This document shows positions 24,101-36,492 of a stretch of DNA of 64,000 bases, in pieces. The first letter of the stretch is position 1. Each line of letters opens with the position of its first letter. The notes under the pieces were generated by a model. The model ran no database searches, was not told the DNA's origin, and saw nothing but the letters and a program-made list of their open reading frames with translations. The DNA is from Cadophora sp. MPI-SDFR-AT-0126 (Eukaryota; Ascomycota; Leotiomycetes; Helotiales; Ploettnerulaceae), in NCBI GenBank assembly GCA_020747065.1, contig JAGMVK010000004.1:2170001-2234000 (forward strand). Reading direction: 5' to 3'. Made by a program: the position numbers and the translations under genes.

Positions 24101-24942
24101 GGCATCGAGGTGTCAGAAACCCCGACCATGAGCATGAGATCTTGACAAGCAATGTTGACAACAAGCTAGCCAGCTACCGAGCTCAGCGAATCTCTGCATG
24201 TGGCTATTCCTAGCTAGCTGACGGAGCACAAAACTTTATAAATGTCGCCATCATATCAATCGGCGTTCAATTCTCATCATAGCATTATCTATGTATCTCT
24301 GTGTCCCTTTGAAGATTTCAAAAGAAAATAAAACGCCTCACACGAGATCTCTGGAGATGGTTAAATTCTCGGTATTAGTCACGTGCTATAGTGTATAATT
24401 CTATATTCGCCTTCTGGACGGCTCTGCATTTGTTCTGTGCCCACCAGATTGCAGCCTTGAATTGAGCCATCTTGGTTCTCCTCGGATGGGTCGTCTTGCA
24501 ATGGATCTTTAAGGAAGTTTGGAGAATGTCTTCCTCCCTCTGAGAAGTGACCTTGAAACAACATAAGACTTGGCATCTGCAACCTCGCGGCGAAGTAACT
24601 CGCACGAATTCTAGGTCTTGGGCAAAATATACTCTTGTGTCTCAGAACAATTCTCGATTTCCGATAGTTCCAAGATAGTACAGAGTAGGTAAGTAGACCA
24701 TTGAGCTCGCTTGTGTCCATGTTACTCGCATCCTTACCACAAATCGACCAGTCACGAATCCTACTCTCATTAGGCTGCAGGATTAGCACCGACTATAACC
24801 AGCCCACTTCAACACCAAGGTCCTCATCTTAGTATCTGGCTTACAGTCTACACAATAAGCATCACGTTCTATGATCCAGCCACCCTCTTCGTAGGCCCTT
24901 CAGTGTCCTCTGCGACCGACGCTATTCGCAAGCAATTTCAGC
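24101..24942. other. Intergenic, tandem genes
   Basis: This holds the 3' flank of the cofactor B gene and the promoter of the DUF726 gene. The start of the latter is preceded by CAGCATGGCG with a favourable C/A-rich leader. No gene or motif was recognised. Confidence 0.5.
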
Positions 24943-27680
24943 ATGGCGCCAAATGCTTCAGATCCAAAGGATCTAAAGTTGGTCCTCAACCCAGCACGAC
25001 GACGCGCCCTCTCTGTTCTTATGGGCAGCATAATCGCACACATGCGCTCACAGATTGAGGCCTCCTTCGACGGACCGCAGCCAGAAGCCGCACCTCTCTT
25101 CCTTGGAGGTAGCACTTCACGTGACAACTCGGTATCGCCTTCTCCATCTCCCCTCGCCTCTCCATCTCTCGACCCAGAAGCAGAAGCACGACAGCGACGT
25201 CTAGAAGCCCGGCTCGAGAGATCACTATCTACGCCCAAGTTGCAAGAACTGCAGAAAAATGCTCTGTTCTATTTTGATACTTGGGCGGCGGAAGTGAGGG
25301 GTCAATTTAGGAAAACTTGTGATGGGCCCGATGATCCGAGATCTGAACAGAGGAGGCGAGATTGGATGGCAGCGAGGAATCCGGCGCCGCCTCCATACTC
25401 AGCCGAATCGTCCGATGTGAAAGACGTCGCGGCAGAGGTCGAGGCAGAAGCTAGAGAGATACAAGAAGCGAAGGATGTATCACTGCTGCAATCTCATTAC
25501 CACCCTATCCCTACCCGTCTGAATACGATTTCGAAAGAAGATAGGACGTGCGTGATTAGCTGCTTGGTTTTGCTGCTTCTAAGTTTGGGACATTATTCAG
25601 CTCATTCCAGAGTGCTGCTTTGTTACACTACTTCGGCTTTTGCATTACCATTGAGTGTACTCACGAAAGAGGAGACTGAGATTGCACAGACTCTTTTGCT
25701 CGCATCAAAAACACTGACAGCTGACGCTGAGACGAAGAAAAGGCAAGCTGAGAATGCCTCATCCAGACGGTGGAAGGTCGGACTAGCCTCCGTAGCTGGA
25801 GCAGCGGTCATTGGAATCACTGGTGGGTTGGCTGCACCTATCGTTGCCGGTGCTATCGGAGGCATTATGGGAGGTGTCGGTCTGGGTGGTGTAGCATCTT
25901 TTCTTGGTATCTTCGCCATGAATGGTGCTTTAGTGGGTAGTCTATTTGGGGCCTTTGGGGGCAAGATGACTGGAGAGATGGTCGACAACTACGCCAGAGA
26001 GGTCTCGGACTTCAAGTTTCTACCTCTTACTTCCGAATGGGGGGAGCACGGGACGAAAATAGATGCTGAGACGGAAGGGAGGTGAGACTATTTTCAGCCT
26101 GTCAATCAATGGTAGCATTTCGGATGCTGATGTGACCGAAACATAGGAGACTACGAGTAACAATCGGTATCAATGGCTGGCTGAACGGCAAAGACGATGT
26201 CATCAAGCCCTGGCGAGTTCTCGGCCGAGAAAGTGAGGTGTTTGCTCTCCGATATGAGATGGAAGCTCTGATCGCTCTGGGTACCAGCCTCGAAAACATG
26301 GTATCATCTTACGCATGGTCATTCGTCAAAGTCGAGATTCTCAAACGAACAGTATTGGCTAGCCTGTGGTCAGCTCTCTGGCCAGTCTATCTCCTAAAAA
26401 TGGCCACAAGTATAGACAACCCCTTTGCCGTTGCGAGAAATCGAAGCGAGAAAGCGGGTGAAGTACTTGCCGACGCACTTATCAACAAAGCACAAGGCGA
26501 GAGACCTGTCACATTGGTCGGATACTCGCTTGGCGCGAGGGTGATCTATTCTTGTCTCAAGTCGCTTGCGGAGCGGAAAGCTTTTGGTCTAATTGAATCC
26601 GTGGTATTCATTGGCGCGCCCGTCCCAAGTACTAGCAGCAACTGGAGAGTAATGAGATCGGTCGTCTCGGGGAAGATCATTAATGTTTACTCCGAGAACG
26701 ACTATATCCTAGCTTTTCTCTACCGGGCTACGTCTATTCAGCTTGGCGTCGCTGGGTTGCAAGAAATAAGCGATGTGGAAGGTGTGGATAACTTGAATTT
26801 GAGTAAGGAAGTTAACGGTCATCTTCGTTACCCGGATCTGATAGGGAAGATCCTAAAGAAAGCCGGCTTTGAGGGCATTCTAGTCGAAGACATGGAGATT
26901 GAACGCGATGATGTTGCAGAAATACAACTGCTCGATGCGGAGAATGAGAGGAAGAAAGGCGCACATGAACTTAACGGGGGCTACGAAGAGGATCTGATCA
27001 GTCTCATGGACAGCCAGCCACCGATCGCTGAACTTGAAGGGGGAAGTATGAGCACGGGACAAGGATTTAACCCAAGAACCACGAAAGAGGCTCAGGCCCA
27101 GCGCGGTCGATGGGACAAGGACCATGGACTGGATGAGTTGACGTTCGGGATTGCAGGGATGAACATGAACAGACCAGAGCTAAAAATGGCCTCAATTCAA
27201 CCGCAGCTCCAACCCCAGCCTCAGAGTTCACAAACAACACAACAGCCACCACGATATATCGAGGTCGACCGTGAGCGCGGCGTCATGGACATAACGCAGG
27301 GCGTATCTAGCATGAATTTCTCTGCCCCCGCCCAAGACCGCAATTACGACTCGGAAAGCAGTGATGGAGGTATTCAGATGGTTGACAACGACTCCGAATC
27401 CGATGGCGGGGACCTTGTAGAGGTTCCTAGTGTCCCAATTCCAGACGATGAAGCCTACGGGCGGGAGGAGCCAAGAGACAGTGGAAAGGTCGCTATGGTG
27501 TGGGATGAGCCGAAGAGCTTGGGTATGTTCCCACGGCAGAGGAGCGCTGGGTCTGGTCCTAGGCCTTCGAATCCAGTTGCGAGTGTGGTCTCGGATATAG
27601 CTCGGAGTGGTGAGTCGGCACAGAGCAGTCCACTTGCACGGACGGGGCCGAAGACAGCGAAGGAATTGGGACTTTATTGA
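24943..27680 (+). CDS. DUF726 family lipase-like membrane protein (TMCO4/Mil1-like)
   Basis: Two exons, 24943-26081 and 26147-27680, give 890 residues. The family (DUF726, with human TMCO4 and yeast YFL034W) has an alpha/beta hydrolase fold. The first 250 residues are hydrophilic with Ser/Pro-rich parts. Hydrophobic segments follow around the CVISCLVLLLLSL region, and a Gly/Ala-rich hairpin (VGLASVAGAAVIGITGG and neighbours) comes next. The DUF726 core contains GYSLGAR with putative nucleophile Ser507, YSENDYILAF (candidate Asp) and VNGHLRYPDL (candidate His). The C-terminal 200 residues are acidic and low complexity and end in KELGLY. It may be a membrane-linked lipase or esterase, but no substrate is established. 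In-frame splicing is confirmed by RRLRVTIGINGWL at the join. Confidence 0.88.
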
Positions 27681-30600
27681 TCTGACGACAATCTCTAATC
27701 GATTTGGCGTATCGGGGGACGTGTCCACTCTGGGATATAATGATAATCAGGGATCTGTTTCTAGGTTTGGATTTGGGAATGTGTTTGCAGTCTTCCCTTG
27801 CTTCAATGCGAGACGCTCGCATCGAAAGTCATAAAGATTATCTTTAGGCTTCTTTCAATCTCTCATCTGATCTTGACACGCTTGACACCGGACACCTGGA
27901 AGTCAGTTCCACCCTTCACCAAAGTGCAAGAACTCCAAAGCTTCCCTGTGCAGAGTGGAGAACTGTGTGTCCGAGGGTCTGAGCAGAAAGTAGGTGCCTC
28001 GCCTTCGCGTCTCATTCACACCAAGCAATTGCTTTATCCACAAAGCCTTCATATGCTTCCCTTATCTCTCGATCATGTTGTATGAAGGATACTGTCCCTG
28101 CCATATGTCATGGCATTGCTATGCTTGGCTAGAGAATATTGAGCCTCGGCTCAGCTGCACCTGTTCTAGCAGACAAACACCCGTCCCGCGAGAAGCTCAC
28201 AGACAAGAAGATGCAGCCGTCGAGTTCGGCTTTAGACATTGTGTTTTTCTAGTTGTTTTTCCTGCTCTTTTCATGGCTTTACGTCAAATGCATCGGACGG
28301 CGGAGGTCTGGCTTTCCTCACGATTCAGCTCGCATACCTCCTGAGACAATACTGGAAGCTAGGTTGGAGCTCTCAATAACACGTTTAAATATTTTCAAAA
28401 TGTACTTGGAATTTATTTGAGTTCATGAATAGTATTTCGGAAGCCTCGACTAGGGGAAACGTATGATGGTGAAAAGAATATCGCAAGACCAAATCCGAGG
28501 TTTTCGCACGGTCTGACATACCGGTAGCAGTATGCTTGTTGCATCTACCACCGCAGGCTTCACCCTCCGCATCTGGGATATTTAAGACGATTTGATAGGT
28601 AAGATCACCATAGTACGTCTGATATAGGACGATGTTTCAAACACCGGAAAGGTTATCTCAACTGCACTACAAAGTTCACCACCTGCTTCACACCCCGGAC
28701 ATCAAAGTGTAAACTTCCCACGGCCACGTCTCCGGTAACTCACCAATAAAGTAAATTCTCCCAGCCGCCATAACCTAGCTGCTGGAAAATAAAGTTGTGT
28801 TCGCTACTTCCGGAATAGTTGATGCGAAACGCTCTGCCGAAAACAGCCATACTTACCAGCCGTGCGGTTTCAGCCTTCAGTTTCGAGAACCAAACAAAGT
28901 TTCTCGCCTCCCACAGCTTCTCACCTGCTCTAACAGCACTACGAAAATAAGCACCGCGCTACCGGATGCCCGCACGGCAGTGACATGGATGGGTCTAGTC
29001 ACATAAGCTAAGTAGCTATGGCTAGACGTCTACCTGTTACTCGTAGTGAGAATAAAGTTTTGGGACTACCAGGTAGTGTGGTAGAGGTCGGATAAGTGTC
29101 TGTTTTTGCTTCGGAGTTTAAAAGTAGTTCATGCCACGTCGCTGGGCTAAGTGGACCCTGCCAATGTTTGGGTCTGTGTGTACAGTACTTGCATAGAAAC
29201 CTTGGGATCTTCGTGCTGACTTGCATGATTCTGATCTCGGGACTGAGTCTAATGAAACTTTACGTGGATTGGGAAGCATGTTCTTTTGACTTATCGGCAT
29301 TGAGGGGAGCGAAGTGCCGGATTGGATCAGCTAAGCTTTGCTTCATGTCTGTGTTGCTGATTTTGTTTCGCTCTCACTTTTTGGTATGTCAGGATTCCAT
29401 CTACAGGCTTAGAGACATTCTTTCTATCAAAAGCCACAAAACTCTGAATGTGTCGTTCCTGAACAAGCATGGACTCGATACGGTTCTGCCCAATCCCGTC
29501 AACACGGTCTGAATCTGGATTCTCGAGTACAATTGATAGTATGTCGCACGTGAAATTATAATCTATTGCTTTATTTGTAAGAATTCGTGATTGTGAATCG
29601 AAATCGCCAGCCTTCAGCTTCAGACAACACGATCGAGCAGAGTTATGCTCAAGACTATCAATAGGCCCTGAATCTCGTTCTAGATCCTGTCGACTGATTA
29701 ATGCAGACTTGCCGAAAAATAACTTGATCGCCAACCTAGGATTCCCCTTCAGCTTGTTACAAAGTCTGACGACTTGGGAATCACCTTTTCGCTTTCGCTT
29801 AGCTTATTTACCTCACTCATGAAGCTGATCATCAACATTACTCAACTTGAGATCTGTTCGGAGGATATCAGACATGCCATCAAATTTTGCTTCTTCATGA
29901 AGCCACTTTCATCTACTTCGTAGTCAGCCCTAAAGAAACCCAATGACGTCGAAGTAAAGCCTCGCTCCTCACGCGATTGACGCGATCTGGGCTAAAATCT
30001 CATCTCCTGAAAAACAAAACAAAAAAAAATTGCGATCCCCAACTCTGCAACCATTACCTGTTGTTCAAAAAATTTCAGATCAAGACTAAAATAAGAAGGA
30101 AATATTCCAAAAAGACAAAAGGAAAAAAAAAAAAACAAGAATTAATTCTTATCTCTGTGAACAGGGGAAGAAGTACCAGCACTGCGATGATTGAGGAAAC
30201 TTGCTCGACCCAATCGCGACTTACGCCTGATGCTTCTTTACTTAGGAAACCTGCACGATGTAACCCATTACTACTCCGACAGAACTCGGGCTCTGAAGGC
30301 TGGTTGTAGGAAAACTGTTTATTTCGTTACATATCTTAGGTTGAAAAAACATTTGGCGGTTTATGTGGGTCCCGCTTCGGTTGCTGTGTTTTCATCCGCT
30401 CACCTCAACCCAATGGTCACTTGGGAGAGTGAATCGCGACATGTAGAGCCTAGAAAGTTTTATGAGGTCGAAACGCGTCCCGACTGTCTCTTTGGTTCGA
30501 TGGGTGACTCGCACCTTGCACGAAGTGGTGTTTTGGGGCGTTCTTTAGGATTTGTCGACTTGTACCTACCGTAGGCCAGCACAGCATAGAAGCCAGCAGA

Positions 30601-30750
30601 TGACAATGTATCGCAGTGAGATAAGTAGTATATTGAAGATTGACTTGAGTACCGCATTCACTGAAGACTAATTATCCAAAATTCCAATCACCTCCGACCG
30701 CCTCAAAGATCCCATATTATATCCATCAACTTGATTCAACTGCGATCATA
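27681..30750. other. 3.1 kb gene-free region
   Basis: This covers the 3' flanks of the DUF726 gene and of the GPI-type gene at 30751. Numerous short ORFs occur, but none has family motifs. A-rich runs are present near 30001-30030 and at 30123-30135 (13 A). AT-rich segments around 28380-28450 are ordinary for intergenic DNA. No RNA gene was recognised. Confidence 0.5.
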
Positions 30751-31499
30751 TCAAAGTGCCAACAAGGCACCAGCAGCCAAGGCTAGGCCCTTCAATCCAC
30801 CGACCACAGCCGTTCCAGCACCACCGGTGAACTGGACTCCACCAGCCGTGGTTGTTGGGGTGTAGGTGACATTGGAGATTGGTGTAGGATCATAGGTCTT
30901 GGAGCTGTAGCTGTAGCTGGGACTGTAGCTTGGAGTCTCTACGGCAGAGACGGATGTAGGGGTATATGATGGGATGGCCGTTGGTCCTGCTGTGGCGACT
31001 TGGGAGACAAGACTGTCGGTAAGGCTGTAGGCAGCTGCACAGCTGACAAGATCCATACCCTGTGATCGTTAGCTTGAAGGCTATTGAGATGCTTTCTGAT
31101 CGGAAATCTTACATCTGGGCAGCACCATGTGTTCCCACTGGTATCTGATGTACAGAAGTAGCCTTCTGAGCAAGAGTCTAAAGTTCAAGTCAGCATTCAA
31201 GTTCCAAACAGATCAGAATTCGGAAACTTACTTCCAGTGCCGTCAGGGCAGCAAGTCTCTTTGATGGATGGATCGTAGCAGTGTAGAGCGTCATCCGTTG
31301 AGGCACAGGTGATATAGGTAGCTCCGCATGAGGAGGCACAGTCTGTTCCAGGACCACAGTATGTTTGTGTTGGTGAGTATCCAGCGTCTTGGCGTCTAGC
31401 GAGCCCAAGGTTGGGATTCTTGGAGATAGACCCAAGCTTGTAGGGAGCTGGCTCTGCTGCAACGAATGCAGATGCAAGGAGTAAAACTGCGGCAAGCAT
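30751..31499 (-). CDS. Small secreted Cys-rich protein with GPI-type tail
   Basis: Three exons, 31499-31232, 31177-31113 and 31059-30751, give 213 residues. The first about 17 residues form a signal peptide (MLAAVLLLASAFVAA). A Cys-rich ectodomain follows, with ARRQDAGYS, YCGPGTDCASSC, YITC, HCYDP, ETCCPDGTG, SCSEGYFCTS and WCCPD. Dicysteines of the form TCCPDG and WCCPD recur, suggesting a repeated disulfide unit. A Ser/Thr/Tyr-rich linker and a C-terminal hydrophobic stretch of small residues (GGAGTAVVGGLKGLALAAGALLAL) fit a GPI attachment signal. It probably localises to the cell wall or membrane. No enzyme motif is seen. The middle exon is only 65 nt and its joins restore Cys spacing. Confidence 0.85.
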
Positions 31500-32488
31500 A
31501 TCGAGATGAGTGAGTGAGTATGATGTTTCTAGTGTTTATTCAAAGACGTGAAGCGAGCGTGTTAAGGAGAATTGATCAGGAAGTGTGATGGTCTGGAACT
31601 GAGCAATGTGAAGTGACCAGATGGGTATACTTATAACATCTTCAGCATGCAGCATTGATCAAGTGTAATTTGGATCAGGCATCTTCATCTGCTTGCTGCC
31701 GTGCATCTCGAATCCTAGAGGCTGGAAGCTATCAGCCAGTGGAGGCGAAGCGGAAGCCCCGTGTCCAGTTGCTCTTGTTGTCTTTGCGGCTGAGGAAGTT
31801 AACCGCGGCAAGTTCCTGAAAGAAATCATCCCAAGTGCAATGCTCAAGTGCAATGCTCAAGATGTGTTGTAGAAGGCTATTTCCATGAGGCACCAACGTC
31901 TGATACTGTAGAGTCGTAGAACGATTCTTCGAGATCCTTCTCAAGCATGTAACATGAAATTCGGAAGCTTCTTCGGATTTTTTCCCTTCAGCCATCTAGC
32001 GAACGAATGGACAAATATCCCAAGTATTACTCCGTACACAGTACTACATCTCTCTGAAAGCCAGTCAAGCCTGGGCTGGACTCGGCGAGCAATCCAAAGA
32101 ACCGGATCAAGGTCTTGGCTCATTCCCCACAGCAGGCACGAAAAATATAAATAGGAGTAGGATTTTCAGCCCTGTCGGAAACAAACATTGGATATCACGT
32201 CTCTGTGTCTTGATTTGCCGTGGTCGTTTGCGGCAAGGCTGAATGAAGCGCCTCATGCAAGCCGCCGGCCCTCCTGCAGAACGAACCAATAAGCGAAGAT
32301 TGGCTTTGACCACTTTAACCGTCGGGGAATGATGAACGTAAGCATTTTGCGACCATTTTCGGTTTCTTCCGAAATTCAGGATGACTTTTAGCTGGGACGT
32401 CGAGTCGTCTCCTCCATGATATTCTTTGGTGTGAGCGCCAACGCAAATCTCACTCGGCTACAAGTCAAGCCTCATCAATCCAGAAACA
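31500..32488. promoter_or_regulatory. Divergent intergenic region with a 13-bp tandem repeat
   Basis: This is the 5' flank of the GPI-type gene and the NmrA-like gene. Two adjacent copies of AAGTGCAATGCTC lie at 31833-31845 and 31846-31858. No protein gene was recognised. Confidence 0.5.
31833..31858. repeat. 13-bp perfect tandem duplication
   Basis: AAGTGCAATGCTC occurs twice head to tail without a gap. It is probably a replication-slippage duplication. It lies 334 bp upstream of the start codon at 31499 and is not in a coding region. Confidence 0.7.
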
Positions 32489-33472
32489 ATGGCCAAGACT
32501 TTCCTCGTCACTGGAGCGACTGGCAAGCAAGGGAGCGCTGTTATCGACGCTCTCTTGGCAGCTTCCCAGGATGCTAAAATCCTCGCCTTAACCCGCAACA
32601 TCCAATCTCAATCCGCCAACGCTCTCCTCCTCAAAGGACCAGATCAAATCAAACTACTTGAAGGTGATCTTAAGGATTGCGCAGCGATATTTACCAAAGC
32701 GGCTTGTACTATCCATGGAGTCTTCTGCGTGTCCATTCCTGAAGTCGGCTTTCGCGCAGATAGCCAAGGCGAGGAGACCCGAGGGAAGGCTTTGGTGGAT
32801 GCAGCGCTGGCGAACAACGTGGAGCATTTTGTCTACACGTCTGTGGATCGACATGGGTCGGATTCTGACTCGAATGTAACCGATGTCCCACACTTCATCA
32901 GTAAAGTGAATATTGAGAAGCACCTGATTGGAAAGGCCAAAGGATCTCAGATGTCTTGGACAATCCTGCGGCCAACGGCCTTCATGGACAACATAATCCC
33001 GGGCTTTGCTGGGAAGATCTTCCCAACAGCCTGGAGGGTCGGTCTTTCTCCAAAGACGAAACTTCAACTTGTGTCGACGAAGGATATTGGCCACTTTGGC
33101 GCTAAAGCATTGCTCAGCCCAGAGGAATTCGCTGGTCGTGGTATCAGCTTGGCTGGGGATGATTTGACATTCGAAGAGGCGAATGGGGTATTTTTGAAGA
33201 ATGTTGGCCATGAAATCCCGCAAACATACGGTTTCATTGGTTGGTTCCTGCTGTGGGCGATCAAGGATGTGAATTTGATGTTCAAGTTTTTCGAAGATAT
33301 TGGATACAATGCGGACATTGCTGCGCTGAGACAAGAACATCATGGTCTCCTAAGCCTCGAGGCCTGGTTGAAGACCAGCGCTTTTGCCTCTAAAGGTGAG
33401 TGTATTTGCTCGCCCTGTAATCTACCGTCGACTCCATGAGTAGCACAGTGGCTGACACTGATAGACTCCTAG
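32489..33472 (+). CDS. NmrA-like Rossmann-fold protein
   Basis: Exon 1 is 32489-33395. A 69-nt intron follows, then a second exon of only eight coding bases (33465-33472) that adds Asp-Ser and the stop. The product is 304 residues. The N-terminal motif GATGKQGSAV (residues about 9-18) is the dinucleotide site of NmrA/atypical short-chain dehydrogenases. Other family features are VDAALANNVEHFVYTSVDRHGSD, HFISKVNIEKHL and WTILRPTAFMDN. The catalytic Tyr of active short-chain dehydrogenases is not evident, as in NmrA redox-sensor types. It could sense NADP or act in metabolism. Without the splice the ORF reads on to 316 residues. The FAD oxidase gene lies 0.7 kb downstream on the same strand. 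Confidence 0.87.
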
Positions 33473-34191
33473 GGGCTTAAGATGCTTGAAATTGTTGTTT
33501 TTTCTGGACCTCGGTTTGGCATTTTCAAATTCGCTCAGAGGACGGTTGATTGAGTCTGTGCTACGTCGTACTTCTGTCTGAATTTGCTTTGGTGGCACAC
33601 GGCGTATGGGATTTCATAGGGCAGGAGATTTCTCCGACTCCATCGTTTGATTGGCTGTGTTGGTAATTTCAGTAGTGTGCCTTGTGAGTAATGTTTAATG
33701 AAAACCTCGAGGTAGTTCTAATATCTCGGAGACGAGTCTTCCCCAGACTAAAAGCGAAAGACGAGTCTCAGCTTGGACCATGAGACCGACCAAGAGTCAC
33801 TTGTGCACTGATACTTGATCATCAATCCGATTTGTACCCAGACCGATCTGCATCATTATCTTCGTGATGAATTGTATTCCAGAATATCTCTCGAACGTAG
33901 TCGGTCCGTGGTATAAGTGATATGCAAGAGTATGATCGCCCAGTTGCACAACCGTGGCGCCCCTTGAGACTGGAAGAGATCAGCTTGTTGTAGTACTTGA
34001 ATACTTGTGGTGATTGACCTCGGAATTTGGAAAAGATTGGAGGCGTACGCTGAGGTAGACTGTATTGACATTTAGGGTTGCTCCTTCCATATTTGACTTC
34101 CAATTTCCTTGTGTTGGCTTCTTCGCTGCAGAAAGCATCGAGCTCGAGCGGTGCGCTTCTTCAATTTGCGGATTTTCTCATCTAGGCCAGA
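33473..34191. other. Intergenic between NmrA-like and FAD-oxidase genes
   Basis: About 0.7 kb lies between the two genes, which are on the same strand. It holds the NmrA 3' flank and the oxidase promoter. No gene or clear motif was seen. Confidence 0.5.
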
Positions 34192-36043
34192 ATGCCCGGC
34201 ATCACCAGGTTCTTGGCAGCCTATTGCTTTCTCTCGTACATCCTCCTTGTCACGAGTGTTCCCTCTCCACGAGCGATGCAATGCTGCGCCGAAGTTGCCA
34301 CAAAAACTCATGTCACCATACAAAGTTGGCCAATCTCGCAGTACAGCGCCGAATTCGTTGACGCAAAGTCGCATTACTGGTCCAATGCGAATGCAGATGG
34401 GACCCCTGCCTGCGTTGTGTTTCCGACAAATGCTCAAGATGTTTCTGCGATCATTCAAGTCCTCATGAGGTATCCAGATGTTGGTTTTGCTACCAAGAGC
34501 GGTGGACATAATCCAAATGTTGGATTTGCGAGTTCTGATGGAGGAATGCTGATCTCGATGTCCAAGTTGAGTTCCACCACGTTGTCTTCGGATCGGTCAC
34601 AAGCGTACCTCAGTCCTGGAGCGACATGGATGGATACTGTCGGTGCGTTAGAGCCGTATAATCTAACTGTTGTTGGAGGACGTGTTGGAGACGTTGGTGT
34701 TGGAGGGCTGCTTGTTGGATGTGGTGTAAGCTTCTTGAGTGCCCAGTATGGCCTTCCTTGCGACAACAGTAAGCCATGATCTGCAAGTTTCCAGGATCAA
34801 CTGCTCATATGCTGACCGTGTCATAGTCAACAGCTATGAAATCGTTCTGTCAAACTCAACGATTGTCAATGCCAATGCCAACCAGAATCCCGACCTGTTT
34901 TGGGCATTGAAAGGAGGCGGGAATCAGTTCGGTAAGGACCTCCAGCAAGTCCTGGACCATATTCTCGGCATGAATTTAACAGGCTGCCAGGAATTGTGAC
35001 GAAATTCACCGTAAATACTGTTCCCATCGGACTGGTAAGTATCAACAATTCTGATCAAGCCCAGTGTGACTTATGATTGCAGGTTTGGGGAGGAGTTCGC
35101 ACCTACACACGAGATGTTGCGCCCCAAATATTAGCTGCCACGCAGAGCTTTACGGAGAATTTCCCCGATCCTCGCGCCGCAATTATTATGACTTTCCAAA
35201 CACTCGTCGATAGCCTTGATCAGTTCTTCGCTATCTTCTTCTTCTATAATGGGCCGATTCTTCCACTTGGAGTCTTCGACGCCTTCAATTCCATCCCGTC
35301 GACCAGCGACAGTGTTAAAACACAACAATACAGTTCTCTGGTATGTAACACAGGCACACGGTAAGGACACAGTCCGCTGACTGTCTGCCCAGCTCGTCGC
35401 CAATGCAAAATTTGGCAGTATATACGGCCTTCGATATGTCCTTAGAGTAAGTCAACCACCATGCAACCCTGGACAGTGATGCGATGCTTATCTTCACTAG
35501 GGCGCGACGATCCCAAACCTGCCAGCACCAGACGGTACTGATCTTGTGATCGCAAACTTCAACAACTTCGTTTCATACGCTACAAGCAGAGGCCTTCCTG
35601 GTCTCCTTCAGCCAGGCTTTATCTTCAATTTCATTTACCAACCAGTTCCTGTTGCCATTCCTGATGCCTCAGCACGAATCAATCCACTAGGAAATGTCCT
35701 CGGCCTCTCTCCGGACAATGGTGATCATATGTGGATGGCAGTAACCGTCTCATGGTTAACGAAGCTCGGTGATACAGACGGCTACCGCATAGCCACAGAA
35801 ATCATGGATAATGTGGTGAAATATACGAAGCAGAAATACGCGGGAGTAAAAGGATCCAACTTCAAAACAGGACTTGCTGATGACGGATACCAGCCGCCGA
35901 TCTTCATGAACGATGCGATGGCGGACCAAAAAGTTCTTCAAGGCTATGGGAGTGAGACGTACGCAAGATTGAAGAGTATTCAGAAGGCTTATGATCCGAT
36001 GGGGTTCTTTCCTTCCAGAACTAGTGGCTTCAAACTCACTTGA
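34192..36043 (+). CDS. Secreted FAD-linked oxidoreductase (VAO/berberine-bridge type)
   Basis: Six exons join in frame to 526 residues: 34192-34768, 34827-34931, 34991-35034, 35083-35340, 35393-35446 and 35501-36043. A signal peptide occupies about residues 1-25. The FAD-binding domain has [15 protein letters not shown], then [10 protein letters not shown], in which His106 would carry the 8-alpha FAD link. [27 protein letters not shown] and [18 protein letters not shown] follow. The C-terminal berberine-like motif [18 protein letters not shown] is present. No second FAD-linking Cys in the expected YGTC-type place is evident, so I infer a single covalent link. It should oxidise an alcohol, sugar or alkaloid-like substrate with oxygen; the substrate is unknown. 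Secretion and the nearby NmrA-like gene suggest accessory metabolism. Confidence 0.9.
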
Positions 36044-36492
36044 TTTGGAATATTGGCTTGGATTGAGGACAGCATATTACATTGTATCGTTTTCTTTCTG
36101 GCTTTGCAATTAGGTCAGCTGGGTAAATAATGAACTTTGATTTTGAAGTAGGAAATTACCTTGAAAGTCTTCCGAGACGAAAGACGGGAAGCGCCCTTGA
36201 GAATGGCGTTCTGTCTGACTCCTGACTGTAAGTAACCACGAACCTGGTAGAAAATAAGAAACGCATGACACTCAATCGTGGAATGGCATTAAGTGTCGAA
36301 GTAAGTCCAAGACTTCCACACTTCTTATTTCATTAGTTGACCATTTTGTACTCGCTCTCTACATTGTGATTGGCCTCCATTTCATGCATTACCGTGTATC
36401 AACTCCAATGCTATGCTTTTGAAAAGTTGAGTCTTATACCTCCCCACGCAAGTGATGATTCTGTGCATATCTCCCTATTGCTCCATTCCATC
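36044..36492. other. Convergent 3' intergenic region
   Basis: This is the 3' flank of the FAD oxidase and of PCF11, about 450 bp. No gene was recognised. Confidence 0.5.

Noticed and set aside
32654..33343. 229-residue open frame on the minus strand
   Set aside because: It is antisense to the NmrA-like coding exon, whose protein has clear motifs. The antisense frame has none.
34192..34266. Possibility that the FAD oxidase is bicovalent
   Set aside because: The His in SGGHN is clear, but I found no Cys at the place used by bicovalent members.
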